The notes: a model not told the origin generated them from the sequence alone. A DNA stretch of 64,000 nt from Pseudomonas viridiflava (GCF_900589395.1 NZ_UUIS01000025.1:1-64000); one strand, 5' to 3'. Positions 17,876 through 27,691 are shown, counted from the stretch's first letter. Program-made: numbers and translations.

Positions 17876-18460
17876 ATGACCTTGCCGCTTTTCCCGCTCA
17901 ATGCGGTGCTGTTTCCGGGGTGCGTGCTCGACCTGCAGTTATTCGAGGCCCGCTATCTGGACATGATCGGCCGGTGCATGAAACGCGGTGAAAGCTTTGG
18001 CGTGGTGTGCATCACCGAAGGCCGTGAGGTTGGTGCCGCCCCGGACGGCTATGCGCTGATCGGCTGCGAGGCGCAAGTCTGCGATTTTCAGCAGCAGGAC
18101 AACGGCCTGCTGGGGATTCGCGTGGTGGGTGGACGACGTTTTCGAGTGGTGCAGGCCGAGGTGCAGCGCGACCAGTTGCTGGTCGCTGACGTGCAGTGGC
18201 TCGAAGACCTGCCGGAGCGGCCCTTGCAGGAAGAGGACGCCGACTTGGTGGCATTGCTGCATGCCCTGGCCGAGCACCCCATGGTCGCGGCGCTGAACAT
18301 GGGCCTTGAAGCCCAGGGCCAGCAATCACTGGCCAACCAGTTGGCCTACCTGCTGCCGTTCAGCGAGCAGGACAAGATCGACCTGCTGGAAATCGACGAC
18401 CCCGAGGATCGCCTGGAGGCGATCCAGAACCTGCTCGACGACCTGCAGGGCGACGGCTGA
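17876..18460 (+). CDS. Lon N-terminal-domain protein (LON substrate-binding, no ATPase or protease)
   Basis: 194 aa. It begins LPLFPLNAVLFPGCVLDLQLFEARY, the start of the Lon/cereblon N-domain. CITEGREVG and GLLGIRVVGGRRFRV follow, and DKIDLLEIDDPEDRLEAI ends the helical bundle. There is no AAA+ or Ser-Lys protease part, as usual for the short YcbR-like proteins. ATG 17876 has a perfect AAGGAG at 17864-17869, which overlaps the LrgB-like stop. Probably co-transcribed with the LrgAB-like pair; function unknown. Confidence 0.9.
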   Translation: MTLPLFPLNAVLFPGCVLDLQLFEARYLDMIGRCMKRGESFGVVCITEGREVGAAPDGYALIGCEAQVCDFQQQDNGLLGIRVVGGRRFRVVQAEVQRDQLLVADVQWLEDLPERPLQEEDADLVALLHALAEHPMVAALNMGLEAQGQQSLANQLAYLLPFSEQDKIDLLEIDDPEDRLEAIQNLLDDLQGDG

Positions 18461-18466
18461 CAGCGC

Positions 18467-19789
18467 TCAGGGCAGGTACTGGTAGCGCTGCATCGCGTGC
18501 GACAGCGCGTTGACTGCGAACACGCCCAGCAGCGCGGTCACCGAGGGCAGCAGCAGCCACCACACCCGTGGCGACATGGCCGGCAGCGGCGTGCGGTGCT
18601 GGATGATGGTCAGGCTGGCCGCACAGATGCCCAGCGCAAGCATCATGCCGGCGAGAATGTCGGTCGGCCAGTGCACCCCGAGATAAACACGTGACATGGC
18701 AATCGACAGCGCCGGAATGGCACCCAGTACCAGCCAGGCCAGGCGCAAGCGCACCGGCTGGTTGCGGCCGGCCAGCACCGCCAGGGTCATGAACAGCGCA
18801 AAGGCCGCCGAGCTGTGGCCGCTGGGCATGCTGTAGCTGCTCAGCGGATCAAGCAGCACATCCGGGCGGGCGCGGGCAAACAACAGCTTGAGTGCGCCGT
18901 TGGCCAGCGCGGTGCCCAGCAGGGTCATCAACGCAAAGGCGGCATGCCGCCATTGGCGGGCGATCGCCAGAGCCAGGATCACCACCCCGGCGGCCAGCAG
19001 CTGGGCGGTGAAATCACCCAGGCTGGTCACCAGCAAAACGATGTTTTGTGCCGTTTCGCTGCGGTGCTCCTGAATCAGCGTCATCAGGCCCTGATCGAAG
19101 CGGTCCAGGTGCGGCCAGCCAACGAACAAGGCCGCCATCACCAGCAGGCACAGGCCACTGATCAGCTTGGTGGCATAGCGCTGCTGGCGCATGCTGCTCT
19201 GGATGCTCAGCCCGAACAGGATCGCCAGACCGGCACCGACCACCGCCGCTTCGCTCCAGAAGCCTTCCGGCAGCGGCAGGCGAATGGCCGCGCCGGCGGC
19301 CCAGCCCGGCAGCAGGTAGGCAATCGACCAGCCCATGGCGGCAAGGATGCTGACGGCCAGGAAGCGTATGAACGGCATGTCGCACATGCCGGCGATCATC
19401 GGCAACATCGGCCGCAGCGGTCCGATGAAGCGCCCGACCAGCAGGCTGGCAATGCCGTAGCGCTGGAAATAGGCCTCCGCGCCCGTCATCCACTCCGGGT
19501 GCGAGCGCAAGCCGGGCAGGCGCCGGATGTTCTGATGAAAGTGCCGGCCCAGAAAATAGGACACCAGGTCGCCCAGCAGGCCGCCGAGCACGCCCAGCAA
19601 CAGCACCTCGCCCAACGGCAGGATGCCGCTGCCGGCCAGGGCGGCGATGGCGAACATCAGCACGGTGCCCGGGACCACGATCCCGGCAATTGCCACGCAT
19701 TCGACAAACGCCACGACAAAAATGGCCACTGCCACCCACGATGGGTTGGCCGTCAGCCAGCCGGTAATGCCGTCAAGCCAATGACCCAT
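18467..19789 (-). CDS. DedA-PAP2 phosphatase fusion membrane protein
   Basis: 440 aa. The N-terminal DedA/VTT domain (res 1-~200) has FVECVAIAGIVVPGTVLM and VGRFIGPLRPMLPMIAGM. The C-terminal PAP2 acid-phosphatase domain (~215-440) has KLLFARARPD (301-310), PSGH (322-325) and SRVYLGVHWPTD (His373), the complete catalytic triad motifs. It is likely a lipid-phosphate phosphatase (undecaprenyl-PP or phosphatidate) joined to a lipid transporter. ATG 19789 has AAGGAA upstream, inside the mpg 3' end, and sits 2 nt after the mpg stop, so translation is coupled. Confidence 0.92.
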   Translation of the reverse strand: MGHWLDGITGWLTANPSWVAVAIFVVAFVECVAIAGIVVPGTVLMFAIAALAGSGILPLGEVLLLGVLGGLLGDLVSYFLGRHFHQNIRRLPGLRSHPEWMTGAEAYFQRYGIASLLVGRFIGPLRPMLPMIAGMCDMPFIRFLAVSILAAMGWSIAYLLPGWAAGAAIRLPLPEGFWSEAAVVGAGLAILFGLSIQSSMRQQRYATKLISGLCLLVMAALFVGWPHLDRFDQGLMTLIQEHRSETAQNIVLLVTSLGDFTAQLLAAGVVILALAIARQWRHAAFALMTLLGTALANGALKLLFARARPDVLLDPLSSYSMPSGHSSAAFALFMTLAVLAGRNQPVRLRLAWLVLGAIPALSIAMSRVYLGVHWPTDILAGMMLALGICAASLTIIQHRTPLPAMSPRVWWLLLPSVTALLGVFAVNALSHAMQRYQYLP

Positions 19790-19791
19790 GG

Positions 19792-20460
19792 TCAGTTTCC
19801 TTGATCCAGATAGAAGTAATCGCGGCCTTCGACCTGACCGCGACGCAGTGGGTTCCGTGTGCACCAGCGGGCTTGTTCGGCGTCCACGAAGCGGTACATC
19901 AGGTGCTCGTCGCGCCCGGCTGGAATGCCCAGGCGAGTGGTCTGGATAATACAGGGCTGCAGGCCGACGTCTTCAACGAACAAGCGCTGCGGATCGAAAC
20001 GTTGCCCATCCCACACCGGCACTTTCAGGCCCAGGGCCCGGCATAACAAGGTCTGTCCGGCGCACAGGCGCTGCGGGTCACGCAGGTGCCCGCTGGCGTC
20101 GGGGTTGTTCAGTTGCATCTGCGCCAGGGCATTGGCATCGCTGACGTCGTCCGTCCACGGCATGCCAGACTTGATCAGCACGGCATTACCGGGCCCCTGG
20201 GCACTGAAATTCAACGAATCGCCACCCCGGGCGTAATACATGTAGATATGCCCGCCATCGAGAAACAGCGCCCGGCGTTTTTCGGTGTAGCCCAGCGAGG
20301 CATGGCTGCCTTTTTCGGCCAGGTAATAGGCTTCTGTCTCGATGATGCGCGCGGCCAGCCATAGCTCACCGACCTTGTGACGAATCACCTTGCCCAGCAG
20401 GTCGCGGGCCAGCACTTGGGCGTCACGGTTGAAGAAAGCATCGGGCAAGGCTGTAGGCAT
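19792..20460 (-). CDS. mpg: 3-methyladenine DNA glycosylase (AAG/MPG family)
   Basis: 222 aa. It excises alkylated and deaminated purines (3-meA, 7-meG, hypoxanthine). Family blocks: FFNRDAQVLARDLLGKVI, ARIIETEAYYLAEKGSHAS with the catalytic Glu, HIYMYYARG, NFSAQG, then AVLIKSGMPW and GPAxLCRALGL-like QTLLCRALGL. ATG 20460 begins the domain; the open frame to 20646 is not coding-like. It is the upstream gene of the DedA-PAP2 fusion. Confidence 0.92.
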   Translation of the reverse strand: MPTALPDAFFNRDAQVLARDLLGKVIRHKVGELWLAARIIETEAYYLAEKGSHASLGYTEKRRALFLDGGHIYMYYARGGDSLNFSAQGPGNAVLIKSGMPWTDDVSDANALAQMQLNNPDASGHLRDPQRLCAGQTLLCRALGLKVPVWDGQRFDPQRLFVEDVGLQPCIIQTTRLGIPAGRDEHLMYRFVDAEQARWCTRNPLRRGQVEGRDYFYLDQGN

Positions 20461-20658
20461 AAAGGCTCGCGAGTGATGGCAAGGCGCAGAATCATAACAA
20501 GGGCGGCCTGAAATGCAGCTCAATCCTTGGGTTCGTTGCGCTTTGTTGTTTCTGGAAGTGACAAGATATTGCCTTGTGCAGCTGCGGTCATCTGTAAAGC
20601 CTGCGCAACACGGCGTTAATGAAGATTTAACAAGGATGTCGACCATCCGCCTGTCTGC

Positions 20659-20689
20659 GCTGTCGTTCGGGCGGCCCGACAGCTATAAT
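20659..20689 (+). promoter_or_regulatory. Candidate proA promoter with flanking inverted repeat
   Basis: TATAAT at 20684-20689 is a perfect -10. The -35 (TGTCGT, 20661-20666, 17-nt spacer) is weak. GCTGTCG (20659-20665) and CGACAGC (20677-20683) form an inverted repeat ending exactly at the -10, as expected of an operator or of an activator site replacing a good -35. Confidence 0.45.
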
Positions 20690-20725
20690 CGACCGCTTTC
20701 CTCTTTGCCAAGACATCCTGAGACC

Positions 20726-21997
20726 ATGACTGAGTCTGTTCTTGACTACATGACCCGCCTGGGAAGCGCTGCCCGCCAAGCCTCGCGCGTGATCGGCCGG
20801 GCCAGCACCGCGCAAAAGAACCGCGCCCTGCTGGCCACCGCCGCCGCGCTGGATGCTGCGCGTGCCGAGCTGTGCGCTGCCAACGAGCAGGACCTGGCCC
20901 ACGGTCGGGCCAATGGCCTGGAAGCTGCGCTGCTCGATCGTCTGGCGCTGACCCCGGCACGCATCGACAGCATGATCGTCGGGCTGCGCCAGGTGGCCAG
21001 CCTGCCGGACCCGGTCGGCGCGATCCGCGACATGAGTCATCGTCCGTCCGGTATCCAGGTGGGCAAGATGCGCGTGCCGCTGGGCGTGGTTGGCATCATC
21101 TACGAGTCGCGGCCGAACGTGACCATCGATGCTGCCAGCCTGTGCCTGAAGTCCGGCAACGCGACCATCCTGCGCGGCGGCTCCGAAGCCATTCACTCCA
21201 ACCGCGCCATTGCGGCGTGCATTGCCCGTGGCCTGAGCGAAGCCGGTCTGCCGGCCGGCGTGGTGCAAGTGGTCGAAACCACCGATCGCGCAGCGGTCGG
21301 CGCGCTGATCACCATGCCCGAGTTTGTCGACGTGATCGTTCCGCGTGGCGGCAAGGGCCTGATCGAGCGCATCAGCCGCGATGCCCGCGTGCCGGTCATC
21401 AAGCACCTCGACGGCATCTGCCATATCTACATCAGCGCCCATGCCGACCTGAGCAAGGGCCAGCAGATCGCGTTCAACGCCAAGACCTACCGCTACGGTA
21501 TCTGTGGCGCCATGGAAACCTTGCTGGTCGACCAGGCCGTGGCCGCCGATTTCCTGCCGGCCATGGCCGCGCAACTGCGCGAAAAGGGTGTCGAGCTGCG
21601 CGGCTGCGAGCGCACCCGTGCGCTGATCGAAGCGCTGCCGGCCACTGAAGAAGACTGGCACACCGAATACCTGGCGGCGATCCTGTCGATCCGCGTCGTG
21701 GCCAGCCTGGATGAGGCCATCGAGCACATCAACCACTACGGCTCGCATCACAGCGACGGCATTGTGTCCGAGCATCAGGGGCAGGTCCGGCGCTTCATGG
21801 CCGAGGTCGACTCCAGCTCGGTCATGGTCAACGCGCCGACCTGCTTTGCCGACGGCTTCGAGTACGGCCTGGGGGCCGAAATTGGCATTTCCACCGACAA
21901 GTTGCACGCTCGCGGCCCGGTCGGGCTGGAAGGCCTGACGTGCGAGAAATATATCGTGATCGGCGATGGCCAGTTGCGTGGACAGGAGCCTGTCTGA
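20726..21997 (+). CDS. proA: Gamma-glutamyl phosphate reductase
   Basis: 423 aa, the normal length. Second step of proline synthesis: gamma-glutamyl phosphate to glutamate semialdehyde with NADPH. Aldehyde-dehydrogenase fold with [26 protein letters not shown] and the catalytic-Cys block [20 protein letters not shown] and [19 protein letters not shown] are further matches. ATG 20726 opens the conserved N-terminus. The frame is open upstream without coding character. First gene of the long + strand run to lipA. Confidence 0.96.
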   Translation: MTESVLDYMTRLGSAARQASRVIGRASTAQKNRALLATAAALDAARAELCAANEQDLAHGRANGLEAALLDRLALTPARIDSMIVGLRQVASLPDPVGAIRDMSHRPSGIQVGKMRVPLGVVGIIYESRPNVTIDAASLCLKSGNATILRGGSEAIHSNRAIAACIARGLSEAGLPAGVVQVVETTDRAAVGALITMPEFVDVIVPRGGKGLIERISRDARVPVIKHLDGICHIYISAHADLSKGQQIAFNAKTYRYGICGAMETLLVDQAVAADFLPAMAAQLREKGVELRGCERTRALIEALPATEEDWHTEYLAAILSIRVVASLDEAIEHINHYGSHHSDGIVSEHQGQVRRFMAEVDSSSVMVNAPTCFADGFEYGLGAEIGISTDKLHARGPVGLEGLTCEKYIVIGDGQLRGQEPV

Positions 21998-21998
21998 T

Positions 21999-22679
21999 TT
22001 GAGCCACTCCGCGCCCGCCTTGCCCAGGCGCATCGGCATGTTGGGCGGTACGTTCGATCCGGTGCACATCGGACATCTGCGTGGCGCCCTCGAAGTTGCC
22101 GAGCTGCTTGGCCTCGATGAATTGCGCCTGACGCCCAGCGCCCGGCCGCCGCATCGTGAGTTGCCGAACGTCTCGGCCCGGGACCGCCTGGCCATGGTGC
22201 GTTGCGCCGTCGCCGGGGTGGCACCGTTGACGGTGGACGACCGTGAGCTGGCCCGCGACAAGCCGTCCTACACCCTCGACACCCTGGAGTCGATGCGGGC
22301 CGGGATGGACCGCGACGACCAGTTGTTCCTGCTGCTGGGATGGGACGCATTCTGCAGCCTGCCGGCCTGGCACCGCTGGGAGCAACTGCTGGAACACTGC
22401 CACATCGTGGTGCTGCAACGTCCGGATGCGGACAGCGAACCGCCCGAAGCCTTGCGCAACCTGCTGGCGGCGCGGGCGGTCAGCGACCCGTTGGCCCTGC
22501 CGGGGCCGGGCGGGAACATTACGTTTGTCTGGCAGACACCGTTGTCGGTGTCGGCCACCCAGATCCGCCAATTACTGGCCGATGGCCGATCGGTACGCTT
22601 TCTGGTACCGGATGCGGTTCTGGCCTATATCGAAGCACACGGGCTGTACCGTGCGCCGGATACCGACGGAGCACCCTGA
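21999..22679 (+). CDS. nadD: Nicotinate-nucleotide adenylyltransferase
   Basis: About 226 aa. It adenylates nicotinate mononucleotide to deamido-[19 protein letters not shown] has the nucleotidyltransferase HxGH site, and the C-terminal [13 protein letters not shown] is the ISSTxxR-like motif. I choose TTG 21999 because GGAG lies 11 nt upstream and the family begins just before RIGMLGG. ATG 21966, inside proA, is the alternative. The start is 1 nt after the proA stop, so they are coupled. Confidence 0.92.
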   Translation: MSHSAPALPRRIGMLGGTFDPVHIGHLRGALEVAELLGLDELRLTPSARPPHRELPNVSARDRLAMVRCAVAGVAPLTVDDRELARDKPSYTLDTLESMRAGMDRDDQLFLLLGWDAFCSLPAWHRWEQLLEHCHIVVLQRPDADSEPPEALRNLLAARAVSDPLALPGPGGNITFVWQTPLSVSATQIRQLLADGRSVRFLVPDAVLAYIEAHGLYRAPDTDGAP

Positions 22680-22735
22680 TCCGCTTGCACGGCAAGCCAC
22701 CGGGTGTGTCCACATTGATGAGTGAATGAGTTTTT

Positions 22736-23122
22736 ATGACCAAGCAAAAATTGAACAGTGAAGAAGTCGTCAAGCTGGCCACCGCCGCACTGGAAGATGT
22801 AAAAGGCGCCGATATTCTGGCCATCGACGTACGTGACAAGACCAGCATTGCCGACTACATGCTGATCTGCACCGGTACTTCCAACCGCCAGCTCAACGCC
22901 CTGGTCGACAGCGTGCGCGAGAAGGTCAAGGCCGCCGGCGTGCAACCGTTGAGCGAAGAAGGCAAGGGCGACAGCGACTGGGTACTGCTGGACCTGGGTG
23001 ATGTCGTGGTGCACGTGATGACCGCTGCAGCCCGTCAGTTCTATGACCTCGAGCGTCTGTGGCAGGGCGCCGAACAAAGCCGCGCCGCCAGCGCTGCACA
23101 CCACACCCCAGGTTTCGAATAA
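22736..23122 (+). CDS. rsfS: Ribosome silencing factor RsfS
   Basis: 128 aa of the RsfS/YbeB/Iojap family. It binds uL14 on the 50S subunit and blocks subunit joining in starvation. ADYMLICTGTSNRQLNAL and GDSDWVLLDLGDVVVHVMT are the family blocks. A 16-residue extension after FYDLERLWQGA (ending HTPGFE) is common in pseudomonads. It is followed 9 nt later by rlmH, the usual partner. Confidence 0.96.
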   Translation: MTKQKLNSEEVVKLATAALEDVKGADILAIDVRDKTSIADYMLICTGTSNRQLNALVDSVREKVKAAGVQPLSEEGKGDSDWVLLDLGDVVVHVMTAAARQFYDLERLWQGAEQSRAASAAHHTPGFE

Positions 23123-23131
23123 GCCGCTGTC

Positions 23132-23599
23132 GTGCGTATCCGCCTGATTGCCGTAGGCTCGCGCATGCCCAAGTGGGTCGAAGAGGGCTGGCACGAGTAC
23201 GCCAAGCGCCTGCCTTCGGAGCTGTCTCTTGAGTTGGTCGAAATCGCGCTCAATACCCGTGGCAAGAACGCCGACGTGGCGCGCCTGATCCGTCAGGAAG
23301 GCGAAGCCATGCTGGCCAAGGTGCAACCGGGCGAGCGGATCGTGACCCTCGAGGTGCAGGGCAAACCCTGGAGCACCGAGCAACTGGCCGGTGAACTCGA
23401 TCGTTGGCGCCTGGATGCCCGTACGGTCAACCTCATGGTCGGCGGCCCGGAAGGGCTGGCGCCGGAGGTGTGCGCGCGCAGCGAGCAGCGCTGGTCGCTG
23501 TCGCCGCTGACCCTGCCGCATCCGCTGGTACGCATCCTGATCGGCGAACAGATCTATCGCGCCTGGACAGTCCTGTCCGGGCACCCTTACCACAAGTAG
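23132..23599 (+). CDS. rlmH: 23S rRNA (pseudouridine1915-N3)-methyltransferase
   Basis: 155 aa SPOUT methyltransferase with the trefoil-knot SAM site: [11 protein letters not shown], followed by [25 protein letters not shown]. It methylates pseudouridine 1915 in helix 69 of assembled ribosomes. GTG start at 23132 (VRIRLIAVG), as in many relatives. Lies in the rsfS-rlmH-mrdA string. Confidence 0.96.
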   Translation: MRIRLIAVGSRMPKWVEEGWHEYAKRLPSELSLELVEIALNTRGKNADVARLIRQEGEAMLAKVQPGERIVTLEVQGKPWSTEQLAGELDRWRLDARTVNLMVGGPEGLAPEVCARSEQRWSLSPLTLPHPLVRILIGEQIYRAWTVLSGHPYHK

Positions 23600-23611
23600 T
23601 TCGCCCTCTAA

Positions 23612-25531
23612 ATGTCCCAGCCGATCCGCCTCAAAGACCACGAGAAAGACGCACGCCTGGTGCGCAGCCGTGTCGTGGTCGGGGCTGTGGCCATCGTGCT
23701 GCTGATCTGCGTGCTGATTGCACGCCTGTATTTCCTGCAGGTCATTCAGTACGACTATCACTCCACGCTGTCGGAAAACAACCGGGTCCATGTCCAGCCG
23801 ATCCCGCCCAGCCGCGGCCTGATCTTCGACCGCAACCGTCTGGTGGTCGCCGACAACCGGCCCAGTTTCAGCCTGAGCATGACCCGTGAGCGGGCCGGCG
23901 ACTGGGCCGGGGTGCTCGACACCATTGTCGAGGTGCTGCACCTGAGCCCCGATGACCGGGTCATTTTCGAAAAGCGCATGAAGCAGGGACGCCGGCCGTT
24001 CGAGCCGGTGCCCATCCTCTTTGAACTGACCGAAGAGCAGATCGCCCTGGTGGCGGTCAACCAGTTCCGCCTGCCCGGTGTCGAGGTGGTGGCGCAACTG
24101 GTGCGGCATTACCCGCAGGGCGCGCATTTCGCGCACTCGGTGGGCTATGTCGGGCGCATCAACGAGAAAGAACTCAAGACCCTCGATCCGGTCGCCTACA
24201 GTGGCACCCACCACATCGGCAAGACCGGCATCGAGCGTTTCTACGAAAACGAACTGCACGGCCAGGTCGGCTACGAAGAAGTTGAAACCAACGCACGCGG
24301 TCGCGTGCTGCGGGTGCTTAAACGCACCGACCCGGTGCCGGGCAAGGACATCGTCCTGAGCCTGGACATTCACCTGCAGGAAGCGGCCGAAGCGGCACTG
24401 GGCGGTCGTCGCGGGGCCGTGGTGGCGCTGGACCCCAATACCGGTGAAGTGCTGGCCATGGTCAGCGCCCCCAGTTTCGACCCGAACCTGTTCGTCACCG
24501 GCATCAGCTTCAAGGCCTATGCCGAACTGCGCGATTCCATCGACCGGCCGCTGTTCAACCGGATCCTGCGCGGTCTGTACCCGCCCGGCTCGACCATCAA
24601 GCCGGCGGTGGCCATCGCCGGGCTTGACGGCGGCGCTGTGACGCCGGTTTCGCGAGTGTTCGACCCCGGCTACTACCAGTTGCCCAACTACGATCACAAA
24701 TACCGTAACTGGAACCGCTCCGGTGACGGCTGGGTCGACCTGGACACCGCGATCATGCGTTCCAACGACACCTATTTCTACGACCTGGCGCACAAGCTGG
24801 GCATCGACAAATTGTCGGTCTACATGAACAAGTTCGGCATCGGCCAGAAGGTTTCGCTGGACATGTTTGAGGAATCTCCGGGCCTGATGCCGTCCCGGGA
24901 ATGGAAGCGCACCACGCGCCGCCAGGCCTGGTTCCCCGGCGAGACGCTGATCCTGGGGATCGGCCAGGGCTACATGCAGGCCACGCCGCTGCAACTTGCC
25001 CAGGCCACCGCGCTGGTGGCCAGCAAGGGCAAGTGGATTCGCCCGCACCTGGCCCAGACCATCGAAGGCCAGCCACCGGTCGATCCCAACCCGATGCCGG
25101 ACATCATCCTGCGCGACCCCAACAACTGGGGGCGGGTCAATCATGGCATGCAGGAAGTGATGCACGGTGCCCGCGGCACGGCGCGCAAGGCCGCCGTCGG
25201 TGCGCAATACCGCATCGCCGGCAAGAGTGGTACGGCCCAGGTCGTGGCCATCAAGCAGGGCGAGAAGTACGACCGCACCAAGGTCCAGGAGCGCCATCGC
25301 GACCACGCCCTGTTCGTCGGCTTTGCCCCGGCCGACAACCCCAGGATCGTGGTGGCGGTGATGGTCGAGAACGGCGAGTCCGGCTCCGGCGTCGCCGCCC
25401 CCGTGGTGCGCCAGGTCATGGACGCCTGGCTGCTGGACCAGAACGGCCACCTCAAGCCCGAATACGCAGGCTCCCTCAACCCCGAACGCGGCGCCGCACC
25501 GACCGCCGAGGCTGCTGCCCGTGAAGAGTAA
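23612..25531 (+). CDS. mrdA: Penicillin-binding protein 2 (elongasome transpeptidase)
   Basis: 639 aa class B PBP. One membrane anchor (res ~22-42, VGAVAIVLLICVLIARLYFL), a pedestal domain, and a transpeptidase with the SxxK motif at Ser327-Lys330 (GSTIKP), SND at about 384 and KSGT at about 538. It crosslinks side-wall peptidoglycan in rod-shaped growth with RodA. The last 11 nt overlap the rodA GTG start. Also called pbpA. Confidence 0.96.
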   Translation: MSQPIRLKDHEKDARLVRSRVVVGAVAIVLLICVLIARLYFLQVIQYDYHSTLSENNRVHVQPIPPSRGLIFDRNRLVVADNRPSFSLSMTRERAGDWAGVLDTIVEVLHLSPDDRVIFEKRMKQGRRPFEPVPILFELTEEQIALVAVNQFRLPGVEVVAQLVRHYPQGAHFAHSVGYVGRINEKELKTLDPVAYSGTHHIGKTGIERFYENELHGQVGYEEVETNARGRVLRVLKRTDPVPGKDIVLSLDIHLQEAAEAALGGRRGAVVALDPNTGEVLAMVSAPSFDPNLFVTGISFKAYAELRDSIDRPLFNRILRGLYPPGSTIKPAVAIAGLDGGAVTPVSRVFDPGYYQLPNYDHKYRNWNRSGDGWVDLDTAIMRSNDTYFYDLAHKLGIDKLSVYMNKFGIGQKVSLDMFEESPGLMPSREWKRTTRRQAWFPGETLILGIGQGYMQATPLQLAQATALVASKGKWIRPHLAQTIEGQPPVDPNPMPDIILRDPNNWGRVNHGMQEVMHGARGTARKAAVGAQYRIAGKSGTAQVVAIKQGEKYDRTKVQERHRDHALFVGFAPADNPRIVVAVMVENGESGSGVAAPVVRQVMDAWLLDQNGHLKPEYAGSLNPERGAAPTAEAAAREE

Positions 25532-26666
25532 TTTCGACCGAATCCTGTCCAGCGAAGACGTCATGCGCCGCCGCGCGACGCTGTTGCAGCGCATCCATAT
25601 CGATGGCCCGTTGCTGGTATTGCTGCTGATCCTGGCGGCCGGCAGCCTGTTCGTTCTGTATTCGGCCAGCGGCAAGAACTGGGACCTGCTGCTCAAGCAG
25701 GCCAGTTCCTTTGGCCTGGGCATGGTCGCGATGGTGATCATTGCCCAGTTCGAACCTCGCTTCATGGCCCGTTGGGTGCCGGTGGGCTATGTGATCGGGG
25801 TGATCCTGCTGGTGGTGGTCGACATCATGGGCCACAACGCCATGGGCGCGACCCGCTGGATCAACATCCCCGGCGTCATCCGCTTCCAGCCTTCGGAATT
25901 CCTGAAGATCCTGATGCCGGCGACCATTGCCTGGTACCTGTCCAAGCGCACCCTGCCGCCGCAGCTCAAGCATGTGGCCGTGAGCCTGGCGCTGATCGGC
26001 GTGCCTTTCGTGCTCATCGTGCGCCAGCCGGACCTGGGCACCTCGCTGTTGATCCTGGCCTCTGGCGCCTTCGTGCTGTTCATGGCCGGCCTGCGCTGGC
26101 GCTGGATCGTCAGCGTGCTGGCGGCGGCGGTACCGGCGGCCGTGCTGATGTGGTTCTTCTTCATGCACGACTACCAGAAGCAACGGGTCCTGACCTTTCT
26201 GGACCCCGAGAGCGACCCGTTGGGCACCGGCTGGAACATCATCCAGTCCAAGGCCGCCATCGGCTCGGGCGGGGTGTTCGGCAAGGGCTGGCTGCTGGGC
26301 ACCCAGTCGCACCTGGACTTTCTGCCGGAAAGCCACACCGACTTCATCATTGCGGTGCTGGGCGAGGAGTTCGGCCTGGTCGGCATCTGTGCGCTGCTGA
26401 TCATCTACCTGTTGCTCATTGGGCGCGGGCTGGTGATTACCGCTCAGGCCCAGACCCTGTTCGGCAAACTGCTGGCCGGGGCACTGACCATGACCTTCTT
26501 TGTCTATGTGTTCGTCAATATCGGCATGGTCAGCGGTTTGCTGCCCGTGGTAGGCGTCCCGTTGCCCTTCATTAGCTATGGGGGAACTTCGCTGGTGACG
26601 CTACTGTCAGCGTTTGGAATTTTGATGTCGATTCATACCCATCGCAAATGGATCGCACAAACTTGA
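25521..26666 (+). CDS. rodA: Peptidoglycan glycosyltransferase RodA (SEDS family)
   Basis: 381 aa with about ten membrane helices. It polymerises lipid II for cell elongation with PBP2. SEDS landmarks: GATRWINIPGVIRFQPSEF, RQPDLGTSLLI with catalytic-loop Asp, and the C-terminal GVPLPFISYGGTSLV. GTG 25521 gives the conserved N-terminus MKSNFDRILSSEDVMRRR; ATG 25563 is an alternative. Translationally coupled to mrdA by overlap. Confidence 0.96.
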   Translation: MKSNFDRILSSEDVMRRRATLLQRIHIDGPLLVLLLILAAGSLFVLYSASGKNWDLLLKQASSFGLGMVAMVIIAQFEPRFMARWVPVGYVIGVILLVVVDIMGHNAMGATRWINIPGVIRFQPSEFLKILMPATIAWYLSKRTLPPQLKHVAVSLALIGVPFVLIVRQPDLGTSLLILASGAFVLFMAGLRWRWIVSVLAAAVPAAVLMWFFFMHDYQKQRVLTFLDPESDPLGTGWNIIQSKAAIGSGGVFGKGWLLGTQSHLDFLPESHTDFIIAVLGEEFGLVGICALLIIYLLLIGRGLVITAQAQTLFGKLLAGALTMTFFVYVFVNIGMVSGLLPVVGVPLPFISYGGTSLVTLLSAFGILMSIHTHRKWIAQT

Positions 26667-26683
26667 TCAAGGTGAACTATTCA

Positions 26684-27691
26684 ATGCAAGCAGTGCGCAA
26701 CTGGGCTCGCTACGCTCCGCTGGTTGGCCTGGTGGGAATTCTTGGCTCGCTGCAAGAGGCCATGGCCGGTGCCTACGAAGGCTCACCGCAGGTGGCCGAG
26801 TTCGTCGGTCAGATGACCCGCGATCATGGTTTTGCTGGCGAACAGCTGATGGCCATCTTTCGCGAGGTTGAGCGCAAACAGGCGATTCTCGACGCGATTT
26901 CGCGGCCGGCCGAGCGGGTCAAGCCGTGGAAGGAATACCGGCCGATGTTCCTGACCGAGGCGCGCATTGCCCGCGGCGTCGACTTCTGGCGCCAGCATGA
27001 AGCCGCGCTGGCGCGGGCCGAGCAGGAGTACGGCGTCCCGGCACAGGTGATTGTGTCGATCATCGGCGTCGAGACCTTTTTTGGCCGCAATACGGGCAAC
27101 TACCGCGTGATCGACGCGTTGTCCACGCTGGGCTTTGACTATCCGCCGCGCGCCGATTTCTTCCGCAAGGAGCTGCGCGAGTACCTGCTGCTGGCCCGCG
27201 AGCAACAGATCGACCCGATGACCGTCAAAGGCTCCTACGCCGGCGCCATGGGCCTGCCGCAGTTCATGCCCAGCAGCTTTCGCGCCTACGCCGTGGATTT
27301 CGATGGCGATGGCCACATCAACATCTGGACCGACCCGGACGATGCCATCGGCAGCGTGGCCAGCTACTTCAAGCGCCACGGCTGGACCGCCGGACAGCCG
27401 GTTGTCAGCCGTGCCAGCGTACAGGGCGCGCAGGTCGACAAGGGCCTGAGCCCCGGCCTCGACCCGGTCATGAGCCTTGGGGAGTTGCGAGCCCTGGGCT
27501 GGGCAAGTCATGATGCGCTGCGCGCCGACCTGCCGGTCACCGCCTTTCGCCTCGAAGGCGACCAAGGCCCTGAATACTGGATAGGATTGAACAATTTTTA
27601 TGCAATCACTCGTTACAACCGCAGCGTGATGTACGCCATGGCTGTGCATCAGTTATCCGAATCGCTGGTTCAAGCTCGAGGCTTCAAGTAA
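26684..27691 (+). CDS. mltB: Lytic murein transglycosylase B (MltB/SltB1)
   Basis: 335 aa. It cleaves MurNAc-GlcNAc bonds with 1,6-anhydro formation. The catalytic Glu is near 130 in IIGVETFFGRNTG. KGSYAGAMGLPQFMPSSFR and DFDGDGHINIW match the family. The N-terminus is a signal peptide ending near AMAGA, with no lipobox Cys, so it is periplasmic. ATG 26684 has AAGGTG 9 nt upstream; ATG 26648, overlapping rodA, is weaker. The stop and the rlpA start share one base. Confidence 0.92.
   Translation: MQAVRNWARYAPLVGLVGILGSLQEAMAGAYEGSPQVAEFVGQMTRDHGFAGEQLMAIFREVERKQAILDAISRPAERVKPWKEYRPMFLTEARIARGVDFWRQHEAALARAEQEYGVPAQVIVSIIGVETFFGRNTGNYRVIDALSTLGFDYPPRADFFRKELREYLLLAREQQIDPMTVKGSYAGAMGLPQFMPSSFRAYAVDFDGDGHINIWTDPDDAIGSVASYFKRHGWTAGQPVVSRASVQGAQVDKGLSPGLDPVMSLGELRALGWASHDALRADLPVTAFRLEGDQGPEYWIGLNNFYAITRYNRSVMYAMAVHQLSESLVQARGFK

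Noticed and set aside
23566..23579. GGACAGTCCTGTCC as another TetR operator
   Set aside because: It is in the rlmH coding region and has 2 nt more spacing between half-sites than the operators at 4883-4924.
22625..25765. Very long - strand open frame of about 1046 codons
   Set aside because: It is antisense to nadD, rsfS, rlmH and mrdA, all clear family members; GC-rich antisense frames are commonly open here.
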